NCBI GenBank assembly: GCA_030272585.1
Contig: BSYQ01000001.1
Coordinates: forward strand, 8,075,001 to 8,139,000
Source of the DNA: Bryopsis sp. KO-2023
Taxonomy: Eukaryota > Chlorophyta > Ulvophyceae > Bryopsidales > Bryopsidaceae
Length of the DNA stretch: 64,000 nt
Direction of reading: 5' to 3'
Position 1 is the stretch's first letter; each line of letters opens with the position of its first letter. A program made the translations under genes and the position numbers. Positions 10,615 to 22,800 of this stretch are shown here, one piece after another. Under the pieces are notes generated by a model. It saw only the letters and a list, made by a program, of their open reading frames with translations. It had not been told where the DNA came from and made no database searches.

Positions 10615-11745
10615 TCAGTCCTCGCAGTCGCTCGCGCTGCACATCCTTACGGGTGCTTTGCTTGGCGACACACGAATGGGTAGGGTGCCCAACACCGCTC
10701 CGCTGCAGTTCAGCGCGGCCAGCGCGCTTTCCGCAACAGTGAACTCCACGAACGCGATGCGCGTGGAGTGAGCGTAGTCGCCCAACAGCCTCAGCTTGGT
10801 AACCTTTCCGCACAGCCCCTCGAAAAAACGTTTGACGTCATGCTTGTCCACTTTTTTATCAATGTTCGCGACGTACACCGTGCGGCTGCAAAGCTCCATC
10901 TCCTCCATGTTTTTCGGCATGAAGTCCTTGTTCACCGGAACGATCGCCGTTTTCGACGGCAGCACCCGAATCGAGCACGTGCCCATCATCGACCCGGACT
11001 TTTCCAACGCCTTCGTCGCGCCCTCTGTATCCAAGAACTCGATGAACGCAAACCGCTTCGCCGAGTTCGGGTCTCCACACACACGGCAGTCAATGATTTG
11101 GCCGCCGTCGGAAAAGAACGTCGCCAGTTCCTCCTCGGTCACCATTTGGTCGATGTCGGATATGTAAATCGTTCGACGAACGTTGTCTTTGAGCTCTTTC
11201 TGAACCCCCCTGCTCTTCCGGGATCCCCCTCGCCCAGGAGCAGGCCCTCTTGGCCGATAACCCCCTCCTGCACCCCTACCACGAACATCGAAATCTTCGC
11301 TTCGATGATTCTTGTGACGACTGAACCTTCCACGGCCCCGGTTATCTCCATAGTACGACCGCCCTGGGTTGTTTTCCCCATCCTGCAAGTAAGAATACGT
11401 CGGCACCAAGACCCTCACCGGCAAAGAGTTCAGGTTCAACCGCTCGACACCTGATATCAACAAATCCTGCTGGTCGTAGGGCACCAGCTCCCCGTTCGCC
11501 AGTTGCAAAGCATTCAAAGGGGTGCAGTACCTGAGTCCGTTGCCTCCCATCCCGTTCAACGGAGAGTACTGTTGAACCTGTCCGTATTCGGAACCCAGCG
11601 ACCCGTTGCCGAACAACTCCGACAAGTTGCCCACGGAATCGAAGTTCACCGACGCGGAGTGTCCATGCGCCGGCGTCATTTTCACAGAGCTGTACGAATC
11701 CAGGGCTGCGACTTTTCCAAGGGGGAAGCACCAAAAAAAACCCAA
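10615..11745 (-). CDS. CID8-13-type RNA-binding protein with two RRMs
   Basis: A 376-residue single-exon frame. The C-terminal half has two RRMs, about residues 190-265 (RTIYISDIDQMVTEEELATF, RNP1-like KRFAFIEF) and 287-362 (RTVYVANIDKKVDKHDV, RNP1-like TRIAFVEF). They are joined by a linker with the family signature RVLPSKTAIVPVN and followed by LPIRVSPSKAPVR. This matches plant CTC-interacting-domain proteins CID8-13, which bind poly(A)-binding protein. An RG-rich stretch (RGRGAGGGYRPRG) precedes the RRMs. The PAM2 motif that should bind PABP is only weakly matched (LNLNSLPVRVLVP). Translation may begin at an inner ATG at 11679 (MTPAHGHSAS), because the first 22 residues look non-conserved. 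It probably acts in cytoplasmic mRNA translation or decay. Confidence 0.85.
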   Translation of the reverse strand: MGFFWCFPLGKVAALDSYSSVKMTPAHGHSASVNFDSVGNLSELFGNGSLGSEYGQVQQYSPLNGMGGNGLRYCTPLNALQLANGELVPYDQQDLLISGVERLNLNSLPVRVLVPTYSYLQDGENNPGRSYYGDNRGRGRFSRHKNHRSEDFDVRGRGAGGGYRPRGPAPGRGGSRKSRGVQKELKDNVRRTIYISDIDQMVTEEELATFFSDGGQIIDCRVCGDPNSAKRFAFIEFLDTEGATKALEKSGSMMGTCSIRVLPSKTAIVPVNKDFMPKNMEEMELCSRTVYVANIDKKVDKHDVKRFFEGLCGKVTKLRLLGDYAHSTRIAFVEFTVAESALAALNCSGAVLGTLPIRVSPSKAPVRMCSASDCED

Positions 11746-12421
11746 AGTCCAGCTCTCGTCTTCGAATCAACGCCGTCCGGATGCGCGCGACCCTTTCCAA
11801 CCTTTATTTTTCTTCCCGTGTCGTTTTCTCTTTTTCTTTATTCCCTTTTTCCTCACCCGCAGCTGAAGAACGTCCACCGTCGCCTGTATGATACTGACTA
11901 GCTTTCTGGCTGCCGTCGAGAGGGGAACGCCCGTTTAATAAACGCCCCCAAAACAAACTCATAAACATGCAACCAGGTCTACACTCTTTTGATTCCGTCC
12001 CATCCCTCACATTCGGATGCAGTACATTTGCGATCCAATTCTACAGCCCCTCTCCTTGGAGGTACACCCTCGTTGAAAATGGGGTGAAACCCTCAATGGA
12101 AGGTCGAAATCATGCGACCTGCCGGCGAAGGCGCTGCGAATTCCATCCAGAAACGAGTGCGCTGGTGGTCCGCATTCGTTTCGTCTCGAGAAAGCTTGGT
12201 GGGTTTTCGTTGCGAGTCGCCGAACGTTCCGTTCTGCAACGCATCCGAGACGCCGAGTTCTGTAACGCCCACTTTGATGGGATGGTAGACGTCGGCCAAA
12301 GCAAAATCCCCTGTAAAATTCTGTTCTCTGGTGTCTCTGATTTTTCGGTGGACCGTTTGGGAATCTGCAAGCAAATATGTACAGCGTTTTCGGAGGGCAA
12401 CGCTTCCAGTTTCGCATCACC
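11746..12421. other. Divergent promoter region, CID gene / RsmB gene
   Basis: Spacer between the minus-strand CID gene and the plus-strand RsmB gene. T-rich tracts near 11800-11850 lie in the presumed CID 5' UTR. No extra gene is supported. Confidence 0.4.
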
Positions 12422-15400
12422 ATGTCCAAATTCCACACTCTCCCCTCCCGTCGTCCAATTCCAATGTCAATTCCAGTCTCTTCGATTCACCGCCCTCTGC
12501 TCACGCCGCAAAAGGTACCCCCAGTGACATACTCGGGCAACCGGAAGGTAACCAGAACACGCGCGCATGTCGTCTCCGAGAAGCGCACAGGCGAGCGGCG
12601 AAAGAAACGAAAACAGGGGTAATGTATCTTGGCGTCTTAGCACGGTTCGTTTTCGCTAAGTCAAGCGACGGAGTCGATAGCCTTCATGCATGCGCTGTAG
12701 GTGGCGTGTGGCACCGAAGAACGCCCGTCTGGCCGCTGTTGATCAGGTGAGTGTGCATGCTGGAATGGGAAGATTCGGCAGGGGGCACAATCCGTTTCAT
12801 TTTGTTGTGAAATGTCATGTCATTCCCCTAACAATCCAACTTCTGCTTCACACTTTTTGAAGGTGCCCACCTATGATACAACTGAAGTTTGTTTCACTGG
12901 GGTCTGTTTGCAGTTGCTCAAAATTGAAGAGGAAGGGGCTTTCATCGGCTTGATCGATTCCGGCAACACGCCAGAAGCGGACAAAAGCGGCAAGGATGAT
13001 GAAAAGATGGCTGCCTTGAGGTGGGGTCATTCATAGCAACCTTTTTCAGGGTGTGGCTTTTTTTGTCTGTGTGTGTGTGTGTCTCTATCCATGTGCCAAA
13101 GACAATAACCAGGATTAGAAATTTCAACCCACTTCGAAGCAACATGCATGCATCGGTGCAAAAACAAGACAATGGAATTCGATGAAGGCGAAAAGGAACG
13201 ATATGAAGAAAAACTTATCCTGGTGATAAATTCATCTAATCGTCGAACAAATTTGTGGTGGCGGATGCAGAGATGTTCGGTTTTCTCGAGCCTTGGTTGC
13301 TGGGGTGACCAAGTGGCAAAGAAATCTTGATGCAATTTTGTCCAAAGTTTCCAAAACTCCACTGCACAAACTTGACAGCGAGATGCATCAGGTATGAACA
13401 AAAATGTATGCTTTTTTTGTTGCGGAGCGTGCCATGATTCCTTGTCTTTCCCTCCTTCGAGTTAAGAGACGTTTTTTCTTTTTTTGCCAAGATTCTTCGA
13501 ATCGGGGCATACGAATTGGTGCATTTGAATTCGCCATCCCATGTAGTGAATGAGCTTGTGGATACTGCAAAAGTGGCGGTCAACCCTGCTTTGGGAGGAT
13601 TCGCTAATGGCGTTTTGCGCAACTTGGCCAGAAGGAGGGATGCCGGAGAAAATCTCTTCCCTAAGGTGATTTCCCCCTTCGTTTTGAGGATTTGTTTTCC
13701 TTCTCCCTTCCCCATTGTTTTTCTTTTCTTTGTTATAATATTAGGCTGGGGGGAAAGTTTTACATTCAGGATGTTGATGTTTGATGGAGTACATGGAATC
13801 CATTTTCTTTGCATCACGAGTGTCATGAGGTGGCTTTCGTTTTTGTTTTTACTGTGGTTCTGAGGCGGATTTTGGAGATCTGGACAGCATCGCTCGGCTG
13901 CACTCTCATCCGACCTGGATGGTCGAGCGATGGGTGGAACAGTTTGGAAGGGAGGACACCATTCGGCTGTTGGAGTGGAACAATCGGTGCGACTTGGGAT
14001 GGAGAGACCTTGAAACGCGGAGTACGTCGATTGCGATTTTTTCTTCTCAACTCTTCCTCCCATCCTTTTTCATCAAAAAAAAACTGTTCGACTTTTTCTG
14101 TGCGATAGGGGTTAAAAAATAGGTGTGAAACGTGATTGGTCTTGCAGGGCTCCACATTATGGCTTGCGGATGACACCTCGATTGGGTTCTTCCCAAGCGG
14201 AGTTTGTCGCTGACTTAGAGAGTTCAGGAGTGGAAGTCCAGAAATCGACGTACCTCCCAGATCAGTTCCTCCATGTCAAATCAGGAATGCAATCCATCAA
14301 GAGAAGCGCTGCCATGAGACAAGGGACCTGTGTAGCGCAGGTATTGCATTGACCAATATGACATTTTTGTCCTTGGTTGTATGTTGATGCTCATGGACGA
14401 TTGCACTTTCTGGTGGTCTGGATGAACTTTGACTGACAGCAGGTTGGTTGTAGGATGAAGCTGCAGGCCTTGTGGTGGAGCTATTGAATCCGAGATCTGG
14501 GGATACCGTTCTGGATGGTTGTGCAGCTCCGGGTGGGAAAACACTCTTTGCAGCTGAGAAAATGAAAGGCCAGGTACTTCATTCTCTGTTTTTTTTTTTT
14601 CCTTTTGAAGCAGTGTGTAGAGAGAGATATGCATCCAAGCCCCCCGAAATGATGCCGACTTGTTTATACATTGGGCAATTTAGATCGCGCACACCTCCAA
14701 AAGTGGCGCCTTGATGATGTACTGGACTAGCTGGTGTTTCTGCCGATCGATCGAAAATGTGTCAGCCAAGGTTTTTTGGTTTTTTCTTTTGAGAATCCAC
14801 GATTGTGTTTGATGGTACAGGGAGAAATAGTGGCTTTGGATGTGAAAGCCGGACGATTGGAAGCCATGGCGGGCGCTGTCAGACTTCAAGGATTTGATCA
14901 CATGGTCCAGCTCATTCCGTCAGACCTCCGAGATTATGCCAGAAATAGCGACGGAAAACAGTTCGATTGTGTGCTGGTGGATGCTCCATGCTCTGGTTCA
15001 GGGGTGTTGGCCAGACGAGCAGACATGAGATGGCGAAGGGGTCCAGGGGATGTCGAGGAGTTGAAACTTCTTCAGGTGCTGAATTCCATGTCATACTGAG
15101 AATCCGATCCGTGTTCGGCCCATTGCTCTGAAAACTACCATTTCGAGACTAAGGTTTTGAAATTTCCTCATCCATGCGAATCACCATGTTCACTCACAGA
15201 CCCTTGGCCATTTAACTCCTATGTCAGACATAGAGTTTGTTCCTGTAATGGAGCCCTTCGCATGATTCACATCTTGGTTGCGAGTCTTTTCGCTTACATG
15301 TTTTGGTTGGTGCATTCAGACGGAGCTCATTGAGGCCGGCGCAAAATTGGTGAAGCCAGGAGGGGTGTTGGTGTACAGCACGTGCAGCATTGAGAAGGAT

Positions 15401-15571
15401 GAAAATGAAGATAGAATCCAATCATTTCTGGACAAACATCTTGAGTTTTCTGTCGACACCACCACCATCTTGCCCGCAACTGTCACGACCAGAGCAGGCT
15501 TTTTGAGAACCCTGCCATTCCAGCATGGGATAGATGGTGCTTTTGGTGCTCGGTTGCGGAGAGAGCATTAA
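12422..15571 (+). CDS. Plastid-type RsmB/Sun rRNA cytosine-C5 methyltransferase with NusB domain
   Basis: Ten exons are predicted: 12422..12547, 12681..12746, 12914..13020, 13271..13391, 13492..13665, 13865..13986, 14148..14340, 14454..14573, 14821..15075 and 15320..15571, giving 511 residues. The first exon gives a Ser/Arg/Pro-rich, transit-like leader; a shorter start at 12690 is possible. An N-terminal NusB-like domain (ARLAAVDQ...VVNELVDTAKVAVNPALG) precedes the methyltransferase. Motifs seen are the SAM-binding DGCAAPGGKT, DAPCSGSGVLARRADMRW with the PC catalytic cysteine, and YSTCSIEKDENEDRI with the TC cysteine. The C-terminus (HGIDGAFGARL) matches the family. The closest family I know is the chloroplast NusB-NOL1/NOP2/Sun protein of plants (At3g13180), similar in length. 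It likely makes m5C in plastid 16S rRNA. Only the 5' end is uncertain. Confidence 0.9.
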
Positions 15572-16420
15572 TATTGATAGTAGTTTTGTAGCCCAGTTTG
15601 ATGCCCAGTTTCTGGTCTATGTGAATGTTTCAATGCATGGTGTAAGAATATCAAACGAAAACGAATTCCTTACATAACAACATTCGTCTTCTGATCTCTT
15701 GTGTTCTTCAATACCCAACCCATTAACCTTTCGACCGACCTGTTCTGGGCCATGGTGCCCAAAACAGGTGTAAGAATATTCACATGTGGGAAAGATCACC
15801 AGGATTTAGCACTTTGCCTAGAAGAATGCACAGTGTCCTTTCCCTCTCCATTCTGCAGAAATTCAGCTAAGAAAATAGGGCAGAGATATCATAGTTGCTG
15901 AGATGATAATGGCCTCTCAGTGGGCTGCTACAGGAGTTAACCACAGGCAATGTGCTGGTGGTGGTGATGCATCAATCTATTGTCAAGCATCCATCGAGCA
16001 TTGTTCCAAAAGGCTTTTTTCTTTTTGAAAGGTCTTCCTCCACTCACCACAAAAATTGAACCGATCTTGTTGATCTTTTCAATGATACATTTTGGATCCA
16101 GCTTCGTGGACTGGTGGATCTTAATTTTGAGGCAATTTGAAGGAATGTGCTAGAAAACTTGGCCCACAAGCAGGCAAACTCCACTTTGAGGGGGTCTTGA
16201 TGGCTTAACTAGCGACATCCTGCTGTCCCCTATGCCACCATGACAGACAATCAGGCAAAAGCCTGCACATGGTTCGACGCCACCATCGTCGCATGGTTCG
16301 TACGGCATGCGCAACCGTCCGATGCACTCTACAAATTCGAACTCCATGCCTCCGATCACCCATTTTCAGGAGTGCAGGAGGAGGGATTCCAGTTTCGGTC
16401 GGCAGCGGTGGATTTCAAGA
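15572..16420. other. Intergenic, RsmB to PRMT3
   Basis: TGTAA at 15641..15645 is a likely RsmB poly(A) signal, 70 bases after the stop. The remainder presumably contains the PRMT3 promoter. No coding exon was supported. Confidence 0.5.
15641..15645 (+). promoter_or_regulatory. Candidate TGTAA poly(A) signal of RsmB gene
   Basis: TGTAA 70 bases downstream of the stop codon, a typical spacing for green algal poly(A) signals. Confidence 0.45.
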
Positions 16421-19411
16421 ATGCCTGGTGATCGATCGATGTCGGATAATGCGTCGAGTGTGGGGCAAGACGACGCCTCTTGGGACGACTGGGAGGGCTC
16501 GGGGGAAGAGGCGGCGGAAGAGAGCGCTCAAAGTCTGTTCGAGAATGAAAAGTTTCCATCGCCAGAAAAAGCTCTTCGTCACGACGCCGATAAGTATGGG
16601 TTTGATCTGCCGGCATTCGCCGTAATGGTAAGAAACCTCCAAGATTTTTGCAAACGTCGCCGTGGTGGGTGCGCACCGTGGTGGGTGAATGCATATGAAT
16701 TCGTTAACCGTGGGGTGAATTCGACAGGCAAAATTGGATGATTACGATGTGATCAAATTGGTCAATTACATACGCATGGAGGTTTCCCAAGGAAACGATG
16801 TTTTGGAAGTTTTGAAAAGCAAGGATGTTGGAGATGTCAAGCCATGGAATGAGGAGAAATATTTGAAACCTGTGCTGGAGGATGATGCACTTTTGTTTTT
16901 CGACTATGAAGCCTATAGATCAAGGTGTGCTGGGTGCAACCACTAGATTGCAGCACATTATTGTCGTGATCATGGTCTTTATTACATATTCACCGTGCAA
17001 TGCATGCCGTAATTGATCTTCAAAAAAATCATGGAAATATCGCTCAGGAAAAGCAAAACAAACGGCCACCAACCAGCACTTTGATGCCATATCTCGAGGC
17101 ATATTGATTTTCATTCAAAGTCCATGGAAAAAAGAAAAAAAATGTGTTTTTCTGTGGTCAGTAATACCATCCAGAAGCGACAGATTTGGAGTGTTCGAAA
17201 AAAATAAAGAATAAAGCTGTCTGTGAATTTGTGGCAGGGCTGCAAAGGATGACTCATCGATATTGAACCATGAAGGGGCAGAAGCACAGGAAGAGATGGA
17301 TTACCTTCGAACGCAAAATCAAGCATTGATGCAGCGGATAGCTTTTCTAAAATTAGATCCCAGTTCCCGTGATGCACTGCAGAGTCTCATCGCAGAAACA
17401 GGGGAGAGCTCCGTGGATGGTGTGGAGAATCAACCGGGGGTGGCTGGGGGTGGCGACAAGAAATTGGATGCAGACGACGAAATGACCAAGAAAATCGATG
17501 AGAGCTATTTTGACTCATACAGTCAGGTTGAAATCCATCGGGAGATGCTTGGCGATAAGGTGGGGGGCGACACACAGATGATACTGTCCTTTTTCTCTGT
17601 TGCTTTTGCAGTGCAGTGAGGGGAAAACTGCTGCTTTTCTCGTATTATTAGACTGTTGTACGTAACTGTTGTTCATCCTCTCCCCCCTTGGCATTTTCCC
17701 CCTTTTTTTCTCCAAATGGCTTTCACAATTCAGGTAAAAGAGAAAGCATGATGTTGGCACAGGTGAGAACTGAAGCCTACCGAGATGCATTGGAAAAGAA
17801 CCCCTCCCTCATCAAGGGCAAAGCTGTTCTCGATGTGGGATGCGGGACCGGCGTTTTATCTCTGTTCGCTTGCCGAGGTGGGGCATCCAGAGTGGTGGCG
17901 GTCGATGGCAGCAAGTGGGTGGCTGGAAAGGCCGAGGAAATCGCAACTAAAAACGGATGCTATCAAGGGAAAGGTGGAAATATGCAGGTGCTGTGCGGGA
18001 AGTTTGAGGAGATTGCAAGTCAACTGGAGGAAAAAGTGGATGTGATTGTGAGCGAATGGATGGGATATGCCTTGCTATTTGAAACCATGCTGGATACGGT
18101 AGGTTGGCCTCGAAACTGAAAATTGGGTTTTCCTTCCCCTCTGTTCGAGAATTAACAAACCAGGAAGTCACCACAAATGGAGTGTCCAGATAATAGGCAT
18201 TTTAGGAATACTTAGCATTTGCACATTCTTGATATTTTTTGGGGCGATTCAGGTTTTGCATGCAAGGGACCATTGCTTACGACCAGGGGGTGCTATCCTT
18301 CCTGACCTAGTTACCATGCACATTGCCGGAGCGACGGAGGCGGCGACGGGACTGGAGTTCTGGAAGGTTGGGGCGTAAAAAAGGAAACAGATTGCAGTGA
18401 AACAAGTTGATGACATGGATATGCGCCCGAAGAGGGACTCGAACCCTCGACCACAAGATTAAAAGTCTTGCGCTCTACCAACTGAGCTATCCGGGCTGTC
18501 GGACGTATGATCATAATTGCAGTTATATTCACACAATGATTTTGAGCACCTCTTGGAAAGCGGTCAGGAGAATAGAACACCACCACACGAACAAAACTTT
18601 GGCCGCCAAGTATCGCCTTGCGACTCGAGGTCGTTTGTCTGTTTGTTGAGGTTCTTTTGACTGTTCTGAACAGGATGTGTACGGACTGGACATGTCTCCC
18701 ATTCGAGACGAGTTGTTTCACCGTGCAACGCACCAGGCCATCGTCCAAACAGTGGATAAAGCGTGCATTATAACAGACACGTTTGATCTAAAGGTGGGTC
18801 AGCCACCACGCTCCCATTTGCAAATCCACAAGAAAACCAAGATTGAACCATCCTGCAATCAACCCATTCCAATAGTTTGAACAATGGACACTTTCTTATC
18901 GATTCATGTTTGTTTTTTTTTTGAAATTGCGAGTGGTTGAAAAGAACATCCCACCAACTCCACATTTCATATGCTGAGACGTTCATTTTTCCATTTTTTG
19001 TGGATACAGAAGCTGGACTTGATGGTTATGTCTCCTTCAGATGTTGATTTCAACACAGACTTTGAAATCAATGCTCTGGACTTGAAGTCGGAGTCCTGCT
19101 GCCATGCAATCGTGATGTGGTTTGATGCCCTGTTCTCGGATAGATTCTGCAAAGAAAACCCAGTCATCCTCTCCACATCCCCATACAAGACCAGCACACA
19201 TTGGACGCAGACTGTCCTGGCATTGAAGGTCCCAGTGATTATGGGCGGAGAGAAGGGGGCCTTGAAAATGAAGGGGAGGTTGAGCATGTCCAGGGGAGAT
19301 GCCCACCGCAGCCTGATTGTTTCAATCGAGTATCGCCCCATCTACAAGGATAGAGAGGGGGATTTGAGTGTTGTTTTGTATGAAATGTCAATCGGGCCGA
19401 AGACAGAATGA
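16421..19411 (+). CDS. PRMT3: Protein arginine methyltransferase 3 with degenerate zinc finger
   Basis: Seven exons (16421..16627, 16728..16924, 17238..17559, 17763..18098, 18253..18366, 18674..18793, 19010..19411) encode 565 residues. An ATG six codons later (16439) is an alternative start. The acidic N-terminus (WDDWEGSGEE) and EEKYLKPVLEDDALLFFDYE are typical of PRMT3. The catalytic core shows YFDSYSQVEIHREML, SAM motif VLDVGCGTGVLSLF, double-E loop SEWMGYALLFETMLD and THW loop THWTQT. The C2H2 zinc finger is clearly homologous but has lost ligands: SLFEN replaces CLFCx, and the last His is Tyr (ALRHDADKYGFD), leaving one of four. PRMT3 normally methylates ribosomal protein S2 (uS5), recognised through that finger, so substrate recognition may differ here. 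Acts in cytosol. TGTAA follows at 19540. Confidence 0.93.
18425..18496 (-). tRNA. tRNA-Lys (UUU)
   Basis: The minus strand folds as a complete 72-base cloverleaf. The acceptor stem is GCCCGGA with TTCGGGC (one G-U-type pair), the D-arm contains AGTTGGTAGA, the anticodon loop is CTTTTAA with anticodon TTT, and the T-arm is GAGGG TTCGAGT CCCTC. There is no intron and CCA is not encoded. It lies antisense within the PRMT3 intron 18367..18673. An A-run on the plus strand near 18375-18380 would give a pol III T-stretch about 45 bases downstream. Confidence 0.95.
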
Positions 19412-19840
19412 AGGGGTAGTCTGTCTGTCTGTCTGTCTATGGTTTCTGGGAAGCACATCATGGTATGGGAATGAGGACTGGCATGCTGTGGGTGTGTTTC
19501 GATCGGGATGCAGCTTTTGATAGAATAGAGTTGATTTGATGTAAAGGTCGTAGGGTTGGCCCTATGGTTTTTCTCCCCCTCGCTACGGTTATTGGTTTTA
19601 TTCCTCTGCACGTGGATATGAAGTTGATGGAAAGAATATTGATCTGAACTACATGACAGGGGACCCCCCCCCAAAGAAAACCATCCTGTGGATGCATGAA
19701 ATTCATACAGGAGTGAAAAGACATGCTTTTTATTTCTTGCATTCCCATACCATGCCAGCCCCCCGGGATGATCAACCACATAAAAGGCCAATAAAGTATA
19801 TCTTAGCTTTCTGGGATGACCATGCCCCAATCAGCACCTC
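19412..19840 (+). other. PRMT3 3' flank
   Basis: Ordinary mixed-composition sequence with a short (GTCT)n stretch near 19420. It contains the likely poly(A) signal and no further gene. Confidence 0.5.
19540..19544 (+). promoter_or_regulatory. Candidate TGTAA poly(A) signal of PRMT3
   Basis: TGTAA 129 bases after the PRMT3 stop. It lies before the G-poor tract begins, so PRMT3 transcripts probably end ahead of that tract. Confidence 0.45.
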
Positions 19841-22800
19841 CCAACCTGTTTCTTTGATCACAACTCCCTTAAATTTTCTCATCGATGTTTCTTCTTTCCT
19901 TTTTTGCTCTTTTTGCTTTAATCCTTTTTCAAATCTTGTCTTGCATTTTTTTGGTTTCTAAATTTTACGCCATGCAAGCTATCCCCCTCCCCTCCCCCCC
20001 CTCCCTTTTTTTCTGTTTCCCCCCAAATATATATAACCCCCATGGAACAAGAAAAAAAAAAAACAGTTTCTGCAATTTTGCTTTCCAAGAAAACTAGTAT
20101 AGACAATCGTATATTTTTTTCTTGCATTGCTGCTACTTCATGCCCTTGATTTTTCTTTTTTTCTTTTTGGTTTTGATATTTTCCATGTATATTTTCTTTT
20201 TGCTTGTGAAAGGATGCAAGAATCCCATGTCATGTATTAAAAAAAAAAAGGGAAGATCGCTACTAACCCAGAAAGGCAAGATGAGCCAGGAAAAAAAAAA
20301 GAGATCCATCTTGCCCCAACCCCCCAACCACACGCACACACAAGGAAAAAAAAAAGTCTCCAAGAAAAAAAATCCACAAAAAAGGACATTCTCATAGAAT
20401 AGAAATCATAGCATGTACCCCCCATACAGAGATATACAAATACGAATTTCCTTTTTTCCATTATGTTTTTGATTATTTTTCCGTACCGTTTCAGCCTGTT
20501 TTGAGTTTCTTTCGTCTGTTCTTTTTTCCTTCTTTTCTTTTTCTCACACACAAAATGACACGGATCGACAAAAAACCTCTTTTTTTTATGTCATAACAAC
20601 ACTCCAGATAAAACACATATATATATTCATCGAAAAACCTCACCTACTAAAAAAAACGAACAGAAAAAAGAAAAAACAACGCCAGTCCCAGTCCCAGTCC
20701 CATACCCACTGCAGAACAATTTGGAGGGGAAAAAAAAGGGAAAAAAAAAAGAAAACAGGAGACCCTCCATTTTCTGCTTGCTTTTATATATCTATCACTT
20801 GAGCGGTCCACCTCGAAACTTCTCAAAAAACCCACATCCAACCCCCCCTTTTTAATATTTCCCCCCCTCCTCCCCATCTGTTGCAATTGTAACCCCCCCA
20901 AGAAAAAACACCACCCCCCACTCGATTTCCAGAGCTAGCCCATCGAATTTCCTGATAGAAACTCCCCGCCTCCCCTTTTTTTTCTCTTTTCAAAACACCT
21001 TTTTTTTTCTCTCTTTTCAAAACACCTCAACCACCCTGTAACTCTCTTTTTCACTTTTTTTTTCCATCCTCTCCGCCACACACACTCACACATAGCCTCT
21101 CCCCCATGGCCCCAATTTTTGTTTCCTTGCACTCTGTCGTATTCTCTTTTTTTGCCTTTCGAGCACCCTCCCAACTTTTTTCTTGTGCTATAGGGCTTTT
21201 TCTTTTTTCCTCCCAGACAGACATATACACATACACATATACACATGCTTGCGTGTGAAAAATGCTACATGATCGTTGAATCAAAACTCCACCCTTGTTT
21301 ACACTCCAGCCATTTCACTCACACTAAAGAGTTTTGAAAAAAAACAGGAAAAGCTGCAAAACCAGTGAAAACAAGCGACCCTTTGAACTCCCTTTCCCCC
21401 CCCCCTTCACGCCACCCCTCCCTGGAGAAAAAAAAAACGTATTTGTTTTTCTCCACCCAAAACCCTTTCTTTTTACCACTCCTCCTCTCCTCATTTTTTT
21501 TTCTTGGAAGCAAAAGTATGGTATTCAAAGTCCACAAAACAGCACGAAACCGAAAGCTGATATCTAGATCTGTCTTTCATTTTTATTCCCCCAATTTCCT
21601 TCACCATTTTCTTTTTTTGCTTTTTCATCAGTGAGCACAATACTTTGTCGACCAAAAAAAACACACCCATTAAAAACAACAGAAATTCCTCCTTTTGAAA
21701 ACTTATATCCTTTTCATCTTCTTTACGGTGCACATCCGTTCTTTAAGACTTTTTTTTTTCTTTTTTTTCTGAGACTCTCTCCTTTCTTTCCCTTTCCCTT
21801 TCCCCCCTTTTTTTTTTTTTTCTTCCCCCTCTTGGAGAAGAAATCTGTAAAAGAAAAACAAAATGGTGCAAACAAAAGCTGCAACCCAACGACATCATCA
21901 AAGCACTCTCTCCATTTTTCCCTCTTTCTTTTTTTTTTTTTTTTCCTCCATCAAAATTTTCGCAAAGAAGAAACAAGAACACAAAGGTTTAAAAAAAGAA
22001 AGAGTAAACAAGCACAAGGGGGGGAAAGGGAGTATTTTTCTTTTCCACCCAAAATTTTAGAGAAAGGAAATTGCATCAACCAGGTCTCCATGCTTTCCTC
22101 GAAACTCAAAAACCTGAAGCCCCCCCCCCCCACCACCAAAAAAGAACAGATATCTGTACATATAACTCTTTTCTTCATCTTCCCCCTTTGTATTGGCATT
22201 GAATAATTTGGAAGCGGCATTACTTTTTCTTTTTTTCCCCCTATTTCAACCCCCTCCCCCAAGGCATTATGATAATCTTCCATGTTTTTCACTTCTTTCC
22301 CCCCCTGTGTAGATACCAGTCAAGAAAACACCCCCAAGAAAAACAAGAAGAAAAAGCGAAAGGGGAGGGGGGGAGGGGAGAGCAGGCGGCAGGGAGAAAA
22401 GAAAAAAGATAAACAAAACCGTCTAAACTCTCAATCTTCCTTCTTTGACCCATTTACCCCCCCTCCGCCCCAAAATTCCCTTCAGTGCATTTTCTTTCTC
22501 TGTCGAGGACGCTTTCTTTTGTTTGCATAATTACAGTTTCCTTCCCGAAGAGTGATTTAAACAGCTCTGTACAGAAACCCAACCCCGCCCTCTTCCCTTC
22601 CCCCCCAAAAACCCCAACCCACCGTATTTCTCCCTTTCTTCTTTACCCCCCAGTTTTCCTCTTGCGTGTATGACATGCATGTCCCTCGTCGTTCCTTTCT
22701 TTTCTTTTGGTTTTCCCACCACAGCACTCATCTTCTACTTCTTGCTTTCTTTGCCAACCTACTCACCCCTCCCCAACCCCCCCAAAAAAACAAAAAAAAA

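Noticed and set aside
13236-14063. 275-residue minus-strand frame
   Set aside because: Antisense to RsmB exons and introns, and it contains simple-sequence peptides.
21631-22206. 191-residue plus-strand frame in the G-poor tract
   Set aside because: Composed of Phe/Leu/Ser/Pro/Lys runs from homopolymers; absence of stops is explained by base composition.
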